From contig CAUYUJ010016493.1 in NCBI GenBank assembly GCA_963575745.1, positions 361,001 through 425,000 of the forward strand: a DNA stretch of 64,000 nucleotides. Reading direction: 5' to 3'. The position numbers and the translations under genes are program-made. This DNA comes from Prorocentrum cordatum (taxonomy: Eukaryota; Sar; Dinophyceae; Prorocentrales; Prorocentraceae). Below the pieces are notes generated by a model. The model was not told where the DNA came from. It worked only from the letters and a program-made list of their open reading frames with translations, and searched no databases. Shown piece after piece: positions 1-9,739 of this stretch; the first letter of the stretch is position 1; each line of letters starts with the position of its first letter.

Positions 1-249
1 GTCATGAGCAACGAGAGGGGGGGACCTGGGGGAACAAAAAGTGACATGAACATAAAAACTCGGAGGTCCGCGCGGATTTCTCGGATCGGCGCTGGGGCCC
101 CCCGGCGGCGCCTCCGGCGCTGCCCCTGGCGCGCTCCGCGCGCCAGGGAGGGGGGTCCAGCGCCGATCCGAGAAATCCGCGCGGACCTCCGAGTTTTTAT
201 GTTTATGTCACTTTTTGTTCCCCTAGTCAGGAGTAACGAAAGGGGGGGA
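1..249. repeat. Foldback element copy 1, with flanking direct repeats
   Basis: Positions 26-100 and 160-226 are near-perfect inverted arms (tip ggggaacaaaaagtgac, then cataaacataaaaact and a CGCGGATTTC core) around a GC-rich loop that holds its own inverted repeat. The arms could fold into one long hairpin. The element is flanked by imperfect 24-nt direct repeats at 1-24 and 226-249 (21 of 24 identical), which look like an old target-site duplication. Four related copies lie at 1.7, 27.5, 33.6 and 58.1 kb. No open frame is present, so it is a non-autonomous, MITE-like element; foldback or introner-like are the two readings. Confidence 0.7.
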
Positions 250-804
250 GATGAGCTCAGGCATCGACCCGCAATTGCCCATGCATCGCCAACGGGGGCC
301 CGATAGCGCCCAGGACCGTGCGTCGCTGCATCGCCACTTCCAGGCCGGCGTTTCCTCCCCTGAGCTGGACCCCCCCATCGTTGCCCCTGAAGGGGCCGCC
401 CCGAAACTTCTCGGAGGAAAAGGTGCCGATGCCGCTACCCTTGCCTCGTGCTCGCCTTCCTGGGCCTCCCAGGAGGCCCTCGTCGCCACGGCTGGATTGA
501 CCGCGAGCTTCTGGTCAGAGCGCGCCGTGGGGCCCCGGGGAGAGATCTGGGGAGCAGCAGTATCGGTGCCGTGTTGGCTTCCCCGTCGGAGGATCGCGCC
601 CCACCGATTCGGTGCATCGGCGATGCGGATCGATGTTCAGCCCGAGTTTCGCTGCGCCGCCGTCGCCGATGCATCGCCGACGACGCCGTTGAATCGCCGA
701 AGCATCGGCGATGCATCGGCGATTCGGCGCGATCCCCCGACCCCATCTTTTCGGACCCCATCGTGGAGTCCTCAGCCCTCGCACTGGGAATGGGCGGCGG
801 CCCT
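250..804. other. No gene seen; palindromic GATGCATC minisatellite
   Basis: No convincing gene. Positions about 590-750 carry repeats of CGGCGATGCATCGGCGATTC in both orientations, a self-complementary minisatellite. Positions about 440-520 match two other places (24340-24440 and 29010-29100) through a core reading gtcgccacggctgg, a short dispersed repeat. Confidence 0.45.
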
Positions 805-951
805 GTCGGGCATGTCCCTGTACAGGAGGGATATTCAAAAATGTAGAGAAATAGTATGGGAACGATTTTTCTATGATTTTTGACTCTGTTTGATCAGTTT
901 GGGGACTGCATTATTTGTCCAAGATCCGCCTGTATGGGGGACATGCCCGAC
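805..951. mobile_element. TIR mini-element (MITE-like), copy 1
   Basis: About 147 bp. It opens GTCGGGCATGTCCCTGTACAGG and closes with the inverted counterpart CCGCCTGTATGGGGGACATG followed by CCCGAC. The interior is AT-rich (catagtatgggaacgattttt-like core) and has no coding frame. Complete relatives are at 6611-6761 and 57561-57713, and partial ones at 3298-3380 and 51520-51575. The family of any autonomous partner is unknown. Confidence 0.7.
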
Positions 952-959
952 CCAACTTC

Positions 960-1105
960 ACCACCGGACACGAGCAGAAAGTGCGGCAGAAGGTTGTGGT
1001 ACGCGGGCCAGGCGTCCCTCGCGTTCGAGTCCTTCACGGTCCACACCTTCGAGCTGGTGTCTTCGAACTTGACAGCGACCTCCCACGCCGTAGGCGGCCT
1101 GGCGC
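960..1105 (-). CDS. Coding-like island, unknown function
   Basis: The minus strand reads as an open, protein-like stretch containing AWEVAVKFEDTSSKVW and AWPAYHNLLPHFLLVSG, with balanced residue use unlike the surrounding low-complexity frames. The plus strand of the same segment also reads well (FTVHTFELVSSNLTATSH) and resembles the W-T-V peptide class found elsewhere in the window, so strand is unresolved. No start codon or splice borders can be fixed. It lies just downstream of the mini-element ending at 951. Confidence 0.25.
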
Positions 1106-1694
1106 CTTGCAAAGGGTGCGGGAGGCGAGGAGAAGGGTGGGGAAGATTGGCAACCTCCAGCCGACATCCTCTCCCACCTCCTGCTCCTCCTGCTGCTGCC
1201 CAGGGTCTGCTTCAAACAGCGGGTAGCGGCATACTGGACCATACAGCCAACCCGCATAATAATGATGGGCAGGCTTCCCAAGGGCACCCTTGCATCCTTG
1301 CCCCTTCGGCCCATCCTTGGCCGCTTTCGCTGGCCGCGCCCCGCTCGAATGGTGTCGACATGGCCTTCCAAGGCCCTTGCATCCTCATCGCGCGTCCTTA
1401 TGACACGGGCTGACTGTACTGGCCTCTATTGGTATGCGTCGCCATGCTGATCCTGGCTCTGCTCCTCCTCTGCCTCGCTCCCCTCGTGCGTGCCCCTCCT
1501 CCCTCGCGTGCTCCCTCTGTCCCCGCTCCCCCCGTCGGTAAATACAAGGCGTTCTCTCGCGGATACCCGCGCAGAGAGTGCCCATGCGACCGCGCATCCA
1601 CGGGATTGCGCCTCGGAGTCCAGACCGCGAGGGCGCGGACATGGACACGTTCGCCGCTGGTGGCCAGTGACCCTCCTGGATCTGGAGCCGAGGG
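1106..1694. other. No supported gene
   Basis: GC-rich unique sequence becoming CT-rich after 1440. The open frames on both strands are proline/arginine/serine-rich and none carries a recognisable domain. I see no repeat family here. Confidence 0.4.
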
Positions 1695-1880
1695 AAAAGA
1701 ACAGAAGCATATTGTTCTGGCGCTCCGCGCGGATTCCTTGGATCCGCGCTGGGTCCCCCCCAGCGGCGCCTCTGGCGCCGCCCCTGTCGCGCTCCGCGCG
1801 CCGGGGAGGGGGGGTCCAGCGCGGATCCAAGACATCCGCGCGGACTAGCGAAAGTTTATGTTTATGATGGTTGTTATTCC
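1695..1880. repeat. Foldback element copy 2
   Basis: Arms at about 1716-1756 and 1806-1850 (CGCTCCGCGCGGATTCCTTG against its complement) surround a loop with a second GC-rich inverted repeat. The right flank reads tttatgtttatg then attcctctctctagagag and runs straight into the (GA)n tract that follows. The left outer arm is more diverged than in copy 1. Confidence 0.65.
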
Positions 1881-1886
1881 TCTCTC

Positions 1887-1928
<42 letters not shown>

Positions 1929-1953
1929 AAAAAAGAGAGAGAGAGAGGAGAGA

Positions 1954-2006
<53 letters not shown>
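1881..2006. repeat. (GA)n microsatellite
   Basis: A dinucleotide purine tract, broken by one A-run near 1924-1934, directly abuts foldback copy 2. Its reverse complement supplies the Ser/Leu-rich minus-strand frames here, which are not genes. Confidence 0.9.
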
Positions 2007-2020
2007 GCCGCGACCCGCAG

Positions 2021-2082
2021 CGAACGCGAGCGACACGACCGAGTACCTGCCCGTCGCCATCCTCTTCACGCCGCACTACACG
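2021..2082 (+). CDS. Candidate exon, class A of repeated-domain protein
   Basis: A 62-bp island framed by an acceptor-like CCCGCAG and a donor-like GTGCCAGG. It encodes ANASDTTEYLPVAILFTPHY and one further Thr. The core TT..L.V.I.FTP resembles the islands at 63274 (STTTMHIVFTPQAP) and 55824 (VVELQVFTRQGLPP). It ends on a codon boundary, and the next strong island at 11507 starts on one, so the two would join in frame. The proposal is that this is one strand-forming segment of a tandem extracellular-type domain. The family is unnamed. Splice sites are read by eye. Confidence 0.4.
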
Positions 2083-2144
2083 GTGCCAGGACTTGGGACG
2101 CCAGCCGCGCCCGTGGCCCCTGGGAGTGGCTGGGGGAGGGGGAG

Positions 2145-2665
2145 AGTCTGGGAGGACGAGGAGGAGGAGGAGGAGGAAGAGGAGGAGGAGGAGGAGGAGG
2201 AGGAGGAGGAGATGGAGGAGTTGGACGAGGAGGTGGAGGAGTTGGACAAGAAAGTAAAGGAGTTGGACGAGGAGGAGAGGACGGAGGAGGAGTGAGGAGG
2301 AGGAGGGGGAGGAGAGGAGGAGGTGGAGGAGTTGGACGTGGAGGAGAGTAACGGAGGAGGAGAAGAGAGGAGCGAGGAGGAGTGGAGGCGGAGGAGGGGA
2401 GGGAGTTGGACGAGGAGGTGGAGGAGTTGGACGAGGGAGGATTGGACGAGGAGGAGAGGAGGAGGAGGAGTGAGGAGGATGAGGGAGGAGGTGGAGGAGG
2501 TTGGACGTGAGAAGGAGGAGAGTGAGGAGGGAACGTGAGAGGAGGAGGAAGGAGGAGGAGGAGGAGAAGAGGGGGAGGAGGAGGAGGAGAGAAAGGAGGA
2601 GGGGAGGAGGAGTGACGAGGGAGGAGGAGGAAGGGAAGATGGGAGGCGGGAGGAGGAGGAGGAGG
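2145..2665. repeat. (GGA)n microsatellite with GGAGGAGTTGGACGA minisatellite
   Basis: Imperfect GGA triplets on the plus strand enclose a higher-order unit GGAGGAGTTGGACGA repeated from about 2216 to 2510. Glu/Asp- and Pro/Ser-rich open frames over it arise from the repeat. Confidence 0.85.
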
Positions 2666-2679
2666 AGGAACGGAAGGAG

Positions 2680-3297
2680 CACTCTGGGCGGACGAGGCTG
2701 GACCGTCCGGCAGCGAAGGTTCGAGGGCAGGCCCTGCACTGCCCAGCGGCACGGGGGCCCCCGACCAGGCGACGTGCCAGAGGCCCCGACCTCAGAGGGG
2801 CGCCGGCCGCCCCAGCGGCCCGACGGCGGCGCACGCCGTCCACGCGGAAACTCAAGAACGCGCTGTGTGGCTCACCGCGGGGCGCGCGGCCGCGAGGCCG
2901 CGGGACCGCGAGGCCGAGGGAGAGAGGGAGGGCGGCACCGGGAGCGCGGCGCGGGAAGCGCGGCCGCGAGGCCGAGGGAGAGAACGAGGGCGGCACGGAG
3001 AGCGCGGCGGCAGGTATTGCTCACCTGCCAGGGCAGGGGTCGCTGCAGCGGCGTGCCCGTAGGCGCCACTGCCCTTGTCCACCTCGTTCCAAGGCTGGCC
3101 TCACGGTGCGGCGGCGGTGACAGAAGAGGAGGAGGAGGGGCAGACGGGGGGTCGGGTTGCCAGGCCCGACGCGGGCCCTCGTCCTGCCTCCGCGCCCATC
3201 CCCCGCTTCACGTAGCAGTCATCCGCTGCGGTGCCAGTGACGACCTGCTGGATCATACACATCGCTTCGAAGCTTTCCGCCTTGCAGGGTTAATTAA
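2680..3297. other. GC-rich unique stretch, no supported gene
   Basis: Both strands are open over parts of it. A direct repeat of ggccgcgaggccg-like units runs from about 2885 to 3005. One plus-strand piece near 3210-3290 reads LHVAVIRCGASDDLLDHTHR, which may be an exon, but I cannot find supporting borders. Confidence 0.3.
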
Positions 3298-3380
3298 GTC
3301 GGGCCTGTCCCTCTACAAGAGGAACGTCCAAAAGTTGTCAAAACATAGTATGGGAACGATGTTTTAGCATTTTTTATTGA
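3298..3380. mobile_element. TIR mini-element, 5' fragment (copy 2)
   Basis: Starts GTCGGGCCTGTCCCTCTAC and shares the interior catagtatgggaacgat with copy 1, but the right inverted terminus is missing. It is a truncated copy. Confidence 0.6.
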
Positions 3381-3404
3381 ATCGCTTCGCTCATTCCGCC
3401 GGCC

Positions 3405-3562
3405 CGTGGGGGCCTCTTGGGGGCCTCCAAGAGGCCTCCAAGAGGCCTCTTGGGGGCCTCGTAGAGCCTCTTAGGGGGCCTCTTGGGGGCGTCTTGGGGG
3501 CCTCCTGAGGGCTCTTGGGGGCCTCTTGGGGCCTCTTAAGGGCCTCTTGGGGCTTCCTGCGT
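3405..3562. repeat. GGCCTCTTGGGG minisatellite
   Basis: About ten imperfect units of GGCCTCTTGGGGGCCTC/GGCCTCCAAGA. Each can pair with a neighbour (AGAGGCC/GGCCTCT). Related GGAGGCCCC arrays occur at 16620-16745. Confidence 0.8.
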
Positions 3563-4505
3563 CACTGCGGACATCGCTCCCTCCAGGGACCGCAACTTCG
3601 TCTTGAAATTGTCCGTGGTCTTCAGCTCGAGGTCATCGGTGATCCCTTTCGTCGAGATCGCTTGCATCGGGCCACACAGGCTTGCACCTTCTCGAACTGC
3701 TCCATGTTTCGCTGCTTCTGCAGCGCTCCTCCAGGGACCGCAGCTTCGTCTGGAAGCAGTCGTGGATCGTGCTGACGTTCGTGCGCATCTTTGCTTGCTC
3801 GGTGAGGCCCAGCATGCCGTCGACAAGGCTCTTGTTGTTGTCGATGGCGCCGCGGGACGTGCCATGCCACTGGCCAGTGTCGCTGGTGATCTGGCCCTTG
3901 TCGTCCATCTCCCGCTGGGAGCTCTTGACGATCAGCTCCTCAATGATCGAGCTGTGGAGGGAGGGTGCCGATGGCGCCCGCCGGTGTTTTATGACTCTGC
4001 AAGGCGTTCTCAGAACTCACCGCCGGTGGCGCCTCGCTTTCGTACTCGTCAGAGCTGGTGTCGAACACCCGTGGGGACGGGCACACCCTGCGCCGCCAAG
4101 ACGTCCTCACAAGCGGCAGTCTTGATCTCTTTCAGCTGCGTCATCTGCTCGCGGACCGCCGCGTTGGACTTCGGCCCAGGTTTCGGCAGCGCGTCCTTGT
4201 CCAGCATATGCCCGCGATTCATTGCGTTGGACTCCTGCCTCGTCTTCAGCGTGGCGACCGTGGTCATCTGCACGCGATCCCTCGCGTTGGACTCCAGCCC
4301 AGTCTTCGGCAGGGCGTCCGTGTTCGTCTGCTCGCTCTTCGTTGCGTGGGCCTGCGCCAGCGTCTTCGGGAGGCCGTCCAAGAAGTGGTCGGTGCACGAG
4401 AAGCTGTTGAGTCTCACCTTGGAGCCCTTGCCCACGACCACCGCCAGCGGCTCCCTTCTCAGCCTTCACGCTGGAGATCTCGCTGCGCGCCCCTGCGAGC
4501 TCCAC
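3536..4505 (-). pseudogene. Decayed coiled-coil gene, minus strand
   Basis: Protein-like minus-strand reading in three frames. A first block (about 4505-4070) contains VRLNSFSCTDHFLDGLPKTL and several N-A-rich heptad-like segments. After a likely intron, with acceptor-like CCTCCACAG near 3955, a second block reads SIIEELIVKSSQREMDDKG and then TNVSTIHDCFQTKLRSLEER. Downstream of frame changes, the sequence NFKTKLRSLEGAMSAV repeats the FQTKLRSLEE segment about 150 bp away, so there is an internal duplication. The charged, Ala/Lys/Glu-rich composition suggests coiled coil. Frame breaks near 3730 and 3680 indicate decay or sequencing error. Function unknown. Confidence 0.4.
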
Positions 4506-4619
4506 GCCGACTGTGATAGCCCCTTATGTTGCGGTACTGCAGGTATGCCGTCCTCGAGCCGGGGCCGCCATCATGCGTGCATTACCCTCGCGGCGAGGGG
4601 CGCAACGTTTGGGCCCCCA

Positions 4620-4690
4620 TGGCTTGAGAAGGAGGAGGAGGAGGAGGAGGAGGAGGAAGAGGGAGGAGGAGGAGAGGAGGATGGGAGTGA
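4620..4690. repeat. (GGA)n tract
   Basis: Short purine microsatellite. The following stretch to about 5035 is unique sequence in which I see no gene. Confidence 0.8.
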
Positions 4691-5039
4691 AGGATAGACT
4701 TCAAGTCCTTTTGCACAGGCATGCTGCCCGAAGAATTCTCCCTACTGGGGCTTCCTTTGTGACATAATGAGTGGGGCGGCTGATTCGGGCGCCTGAAGAT
4801 TTCTACCCTTGGTGTGATCGAGTAGCACGGCCAGCCAATTCCCATTTCTCATGCTTGTCACGCCTTCTTGCCTCTGAGGTAGGTGTCAGATCGTCTAACT
4901 AGTTCCACCCCTTTGTTTGCCAAGGTGGTGAACGAGGAGGGTGGCTTATCATTTTTCGGTGTCCGCCCGACATCTGACTGGTGATCGTGGGACGGCCAGG
5001 GGGGTTCCTCTAGAAATGGTCCACCCCTTAGCGGCCTGT

Positions 5040-5402
5040 GTTTATGTACGGGGGTGAAGGAGAGAGGAAGGAGCGAGGGAAGGAGGGAGGAGCAGAAAGA
5101 GGAGAGAGGAAACATGAGGAGGAGAGAGGACTGAAGAGGAGGAGGAGGAGGAGGAGGAGGAGGAGGGAGGAAAAGGGAGGAGGGAGGAGGGAGGAGGGAG
5201 GAGGGAGGAGAGAGGAGGAGGAGAGAGGAGGGAGGAGGGAGGCGGGAGGAGGGAGGAGGAGGAGGATGAGGAGAGGGGGCGGAGGAGGAGGAGGAGGAGG
5301 AGGAGGAGGAGGAGGAGGGGGACGAGGAGGAGAAGGAGGAGGAGGGAGGAGGAGGAGGGAGGAGGAAGAGAAGGATGAGGGAGGCGGAGGGAGGAGGGAG
5401 GG
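5040..5402. repeat. (GGA)n / GGAGGGA microsatellite
   Basis: A purine-rich tract that forms the 5' flank of the first composite repeat. Confidence 0.9.
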
Positions 5403-6375
5403 GGGGCATCAACGATGATGCAATCAACCCTCCCTCAAATCACTCTTCATAGGTCCCTAGAAAACTTCATGCTCACTGCTGCAAGTCCCCGTCGCAAGGC
5501 AATCGTCTGAGAATCCGCGACATGCCACGACACCACTATTTGGATTTTCAACGCTGCGAATTAGCTTGAATTCTGCGGCTTGACGATACTGCATCGTGCC
5601 AGAAGACCGTTCTTGGGATTGCAGCACCGAGAATCAACGTGACTGGTGCGCCCTGATAATCCTACTCCGTGCCGGAACACCATCCCTGGGACGCCAAGCA
5701 TAAGAATATGCTCAAGTGCTGTAGACTGTCAAGACGATTGTGCGCGGCGCTGGGGCGACAACCACCTGTTAATCAAGAGCCGCCCTTCAGATGTGAAACT
5801 CTTCCACACATTTAAGACGAATTCGCGCGGCGCTGAGGCGAGAGCCACATTTTGAACAGGAGCTGCCCTCCATCCGTGAAGATCTAGGCGCGGCGCAAGG
5901 CGAACACCACATTTCGAAAAGCAGCTGGACCCCTTCCGTGGAGCTCATTACTTGTTCAAGCGAATGTGCGCGGCGCCAAGGCGAGAGCCACATTTTGAAG
6001 ACGGCCCGCCCTCCATCCGTGAAACTCTCGCGCACGTTTAAAACCAATGTGCGCGGCGTTGAAGCGAGAACCAGTGTAAACGGCCCGCCCTCTATCCGTC
6101 AAACGTTTTAAATTGTTGAGACGAATGCCCGCGGCGCTACGGCGAGGGCCACAGTTTGAACAGGAGTTGTCCTCCATCCGTGAAGCTCCCGCAAATGTTC
6201 AGACGAGCGTGCGCGACGCCAAGGCGAGAGCCACATTCTGAAAACCGCCCGCCTTCCATCTGTGAAACTGTTGCCAACTTCTAAGCTCCAGGACCCTACG
6301 TGGTGAGGATGTCTCGGGCGGAACGCCTGGCCTTCCCTACCGACACGTCTCGGGGCGCGACAGGGAGGAGTTATG
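5403..6375 (+). repeat. Composite repeat, copy 1
   Basis: The most complete copy of a modular non-coding repeat found about ten times here. In order it has a head (catcaacgatg, then ccctccctc), one to three ~65-bp boxes centred on CCAGAACACCATTCCTGGGA-like sequence, a run of ~80-bp satellite units (GTGCGCGGCGCTAAGGCGAG, then agccacattttgaa, then cctccatccgtgaa), and a tail (GGTGAGGA.GTCTC, then GGCGAAACGCC, then GGGGCGCGACAGGGAGGAG). This copy has about seven satellite units. It is flanked on both sides by (GGA)n on its sense strand. No ORF spans it. Confidence 0.75.
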
Positions 6376-6387
6376 TATGAGGAAAAG

Positions 6388-6465
6388 GGGTGGGGGAGGA
6401 GGAGGAGGAGGAGGAAGAGGAGGAGGAGGAGGGGGTGGAGGGGGAGGGGGAGGAGGGGAGCTCGC
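6388..6465. repeat. (GGA)n tract
   Basis: A purine microsatellite that forms the 3' flank of composite repeat copy 1. Confidence 0.85.
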
Positions 6466-6610
6466 CCCGAAGCCGAGGTCCGATGCAGTCAGCGCTCGGT
6501 TGCGTCACCCCGAGATGCCAGCGACAGCCTCGGCTTGCGCGCGCAGAGCGTGCGGCAGGGCTTGCGGGGTGCTCCAGCTCAGCAGTTGTGCTATCCCTCA
6601 TTGGTGATAC

Positions 6611-6761
6611 GTCTGGCATGTCCCTCTACAGGAGAAAGATTCAAAGATAATCTAAACATAGCCTGGGGATGATTTTTCTACCATTTCTGACTATCGTTGG
6701 AACTTGTTTGGTTATGGTTAATGGTTCTTCCAAAATCCGCCTGTAGGAGGACATGCCCGAC
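6611..6761. mobile_element. TIR mini-element, copy 3
   Basis: 151 bp, GTCTGGCATGTCCCTCTAC at the left and its inverted partner GGAGGACATGCCCGAC at the right, then CTAA as in the other copies. The AT-rich interior contains gatgatttttctacc, matching copy 1. Non-coding. Confidence 0.7.
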
Positions 6762-6764
6762 CTA

Positions 6765-7435
6765 ATATTCGTGAGGTGGGAAAGCCATGTCAGAGGTCCG
6801 AGTTTTCAGGGCAGTTGGGGCAGTGATAACTCCCGATTCGGGCCTCCCGCTTTGGCGCCGCAGCTGCGACTCCGAAGGTTTGGGTGCCCAGGAATGGATT
6901 GGAACGGACTTGAAGGAGGGAGGGAGGTGAGGTGAAGGAAGAGAGGGTAGGGAAACCGAGGGAAGAGGAAACTGCATCACATTATGGTCTGTAAGTGTCT
7001 TTTCTGTCACTGCCGAAGCACTCGCCCTGCAGGAGGCGGCACAGGCAGTGCATCGCATAGTATGCACAGTATGCAAGCTGCAGTCCTGGCAACGACCCGG
7101 TCCCTGCGGAAGAAGAGGGGGACATAGGGAGATAGTGACGGGGAGATTGCGCACAGCTCATCGATGCACCCCCAACCCGCCTGGCATGGGTCATCTTGGA
7201 CCCTGGCCAGGCATGTCCAGACATGTCGGTGTACAAGCGCCGTCTGCGGGGAGAAGGAAGGGAGGGAAAGGAGGAGAGCCAGCGGGGGATAGTGGAGGGT
7301 CGCCCACCGCAGCGGAGGACGGCAGGCAGGCAGAGAACCCCGATGCAGTCACACGGGGGGGCGATTGGGAGGTCGGTGCTCATCCGAGGAGGAAGATGAG
7401 GGGGGAGGAAGCGCAGGAGGCGTGGGGAGGACGAG
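6765..7435. other. No supported gene
   Basis: Unique sequence with short frames on both strands and no recognisable domain. The (TCC)n block that follows gives Ser- or Leu-only frames. Confidence 0.35.
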
Positions 7436-7439
7436 GAGG

Positions 7440-7720
7440 GAGGGCCTCCTCCTCCTCCTCCTCCGCCTCCTCCTCCTCTTCCGCCTCCTCCTCTTCCGCC
7501 TCCTCCACCTCATCCTCCTCTTCCTCCCACTCACCCACATCCTCCTCCTCTCCTCCTCCTCCTCCTCCTCCTCCTCCTCCTCCTCCTCCTCCTCCTCCTC
7601 CTCCTCCTCCTCCTCTCCTCCTCCTCCTCCCACACTCCTCCTTCCTTCATCCTTTCGAGTAGGGGGTCTGTCCGTCCTCCCCTCCTCCTCCGCCTCTCCT
7701 CCTCCTCGAAATATACTCTA
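7440..7720. repeat. (TCC)n microsatellite
   Basis: A pyrimidine tract on the plus strand. It continues as CT-rich sequence to about 7960. Confidence 0.9.
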
Positions 7721-7989
7721 AATCTCTCTCCGCTCTCTAAAACAAGAGCTATACATCTCAAGTCCTCTCTAGATCTCCCAAACTCGAAGTCGCACCGCCT
7801 CACTCCCTCTGCTCGGCATTCCCCAGTCGCCTCCTCTCGGCCTCCTATCTCCTTCCCCCGCCCTCCTTCATTCCCCCATGCGTCCCCTCCTCCTCCTCCC
7901 TCCCCCTATCCCCTCTCCGCGTGCCTCCTCCGGTCCTCTAAACTCCTCTCCCTCCCGCCATCCCGCCCTCTCCCCCCCCCCCCTGTCAG

Positions 7990-8115
7990 CGATGGGGGAG
8001 GGGGCCCTCCTGGCCTGGACGGCCGCCCCCGCCACTGGCCTTCCGCATCGGCCCCCGGAGGACGGCTCGACGCGAACGGCGAGGTCGGCGAGGCCGAGGA
8101 CGATCCACCCAGGGG
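7990..8115. other. Unique GC-rich island between TCC tracts
   Basis: Open in both directions: minus reads GWIVLGLADLAVRVEPSSGG and plus reads ALLAWTAAPATGLPHRPPED. It has the size and position, between two pyrimidine tracts with CTGTCAG upstream, of the candidate exons elsewhere, but strand and frame are undecided. Confidence 0.25.
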
Positions 8116-8159
8116 GAGGGCGAGGGGGCGGCACGCCGCGCCCTCCTCCCCCTCCACCT

Positions 8160-8400
8160 CCCTGCTGCTCCTCCTCCTCCTCCTCCTCCTCCTCCTCCTC
8201 CTCCCTTCCCCTTCCCCTTCCTCCTCCTCCTCCTCCTCCCCTCTCCTCCTCCTTTTCCTCCGCCTCCTCCTCCTCGTTTCTCCCCTCCTCCCCCTCCTCC
8301 TCCTCCTCCTCCTTCTCCTCCTCCTTTTTCTCGTCCTGCCTCCTCCGCGTCCTCTTCTCCTCCTCATCCTCCTCCTCCTTCCCCCACTCTTCCTGACCCG
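8160..8400. repeat. (TCC)n microsatellite
   Basis: A pyrimidine tract that is the sense-strand (GGA)n 3' flank of the inverted composite repeat copy 2. Confidence 0.9.
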
Positions 8401-8429
8401 CCACTCTTTCCTTAACATAACCCATCCCA

Positions 8430-9150
8430 GTCGCAACACCAGACGTGGCGGTATGGCGGGCCGGGCAATTTGCCTGAGACTTCCCCACCCATGTATGACC
8501 CTGAGGCTTGAACCATGCAACAGCTTCACGGATGGGTGGCGGGTTTCTCGCCTGTGCGCCACGAACATGTTTTGGTTTCCGCAATCGCTTCACGGAAGAA
8601 GGGTTGGTCCTTTCCAAGTTGTTGGTCTCGATTCAGCGTCACGTACACTCGTCTTAAAGTTGACAGGAGGTTCACGGATGGAGGGCAGAGGGTTTTCAAA
8701 ATTCGGTCTTCGTTCTAGCGCCGTGGACATTCGTTTTAAAAGTTCGCAGGGGGTTTACGGATGGGGATCGGTTCCGTTTCAAATTGTGTTTCTCGCTTGA
8801 GCGCCGCAAGTTCGCCATAGCGCCAAGGATTCGCATGGCCGCAGTCCCACGAATTGTGTTCTGGCAGGCTTTCGGATGGTCAAAACGCAACAGTTACGTT
8901 GAGTCGCTGTGTTGAAGTCCCAGGAACAGCGTCCTGGCAAGATTCAGGATCATCAAGACGCAACCGACACAGTGATTCGCGACGCTGAAGTCCCAGGAAT
9001 GGTGCTCCGGCACGAGTGAGGTTTCTCAGGCGTTTGTCTTGCAATGGGGCATTTCCCGCAATGAACATCACATCTGATAGGGCACGATGAAAAACAGAAA
9101 TTTGGAGAGAGTGATATTGCAACATCGTTGACGCGTCTTGGGCTTACAGT
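8430..9150 (-). repeat. Composite repeat, copy 2 (inverted)
   Basis: Reading on the minus strand: head ggaccactgtaagcccaaga with cgtcaacgatgttgcaat at 9150-9110, two boxes with ccaggaa/ttcctggg cores at about 9010-8830, four satellite units at 8820-8505, and tail ggtggggaagtctcaggc at about 8500-8460. (TCC)n flanks both ends, so the flanks are again GGA on the repeat's own sense strand. Confidence 0.75.
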
Positions 9151-9420
9151 GGTCCTCCTCCTCCTCCTCTTCATCCTCCTCTTCGTCCCTCCCCCTTCAT
9201 CTCTCCTCCTTCCCACTCCTCCCTTCTTTGCCCTCCACCTCTGCCTTCATCTTTCCCCCCGCTGCCCCCTCCTCCCCCGTCCTCCTCCTTCCCCTCCTCT
9301 TCATGATCCTCTTCCTCCTCCTTCTCCTCCTCCTTTCCCTCCTCCCTCCATCACCATCGTCAGCATCAGTATCATCATTATCATCACCATAGCCGTCATA
9401 AGCAGCATCATCAGCAGCAC

Positions 9421-9496
<76 letters not shown>

Positions 9497-9500
9497 GTCA
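9150..9500. repeat. (TCC)n followed by (CAT)n
   Basis: A pyrimidine tract to about 9350, then near-perfect CAT/ATC triplets to about 9505. Ile-, Met- and Ser-only frames come from it. Confidence 0.9.
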
Positions 9501-9599
9501 TCGTCATCGTCCTCGCAGTCCTCTTCCTTCTCGCCCTGCTACTTCCTGCTCCTTCCTCCCCCCCCTTCCTCCTCATGCTCCTGCTCCTTCTCCTCCTCC

Positions 9600-9665
9600 T
9601 CCACCGCGCGCGGGTCTCTCCCGCGGGCTTTCGGCGGCCGGGAGCCCGCTGACCCCGCCGCCGCC
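9600..9665 (+). CDS. Weak exon-like island, class B-like
   Basis: After a TCC tract the plus strand reads RARVSPAGFRRPGAR and then stops. A related island at about 10705 reads RARVYHPAGVWLLGARKPL. The V.PAGF core resembles the class B peptides at 11507 and 44635. No convincing donor is visible and the first copy has an in-frame stop, so at least one may be a relic. Confidence 0.2.
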
Positions 9666-9739
9666 CCTCAAGCATTCGCCGTCGTGCTCGTCGTCGTCCT
9701 CATCCACCTCGTCCTTCATCCCCCTCCTGGTCTTGCCCT

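Noticed and set aside
1426-2739. 437-codon minus-strand frame rich in Leu and Ser
   Set aside because: Built from (GA)n and (GGA)n repeats with no protein motif.
5690-6290. CRISPR-like array of regularly spaced repeats
   Set aside because: The ~80-bp units are contiguous and diverged, with no short identical repeats or unique spacers, and the window is eukaryotic.
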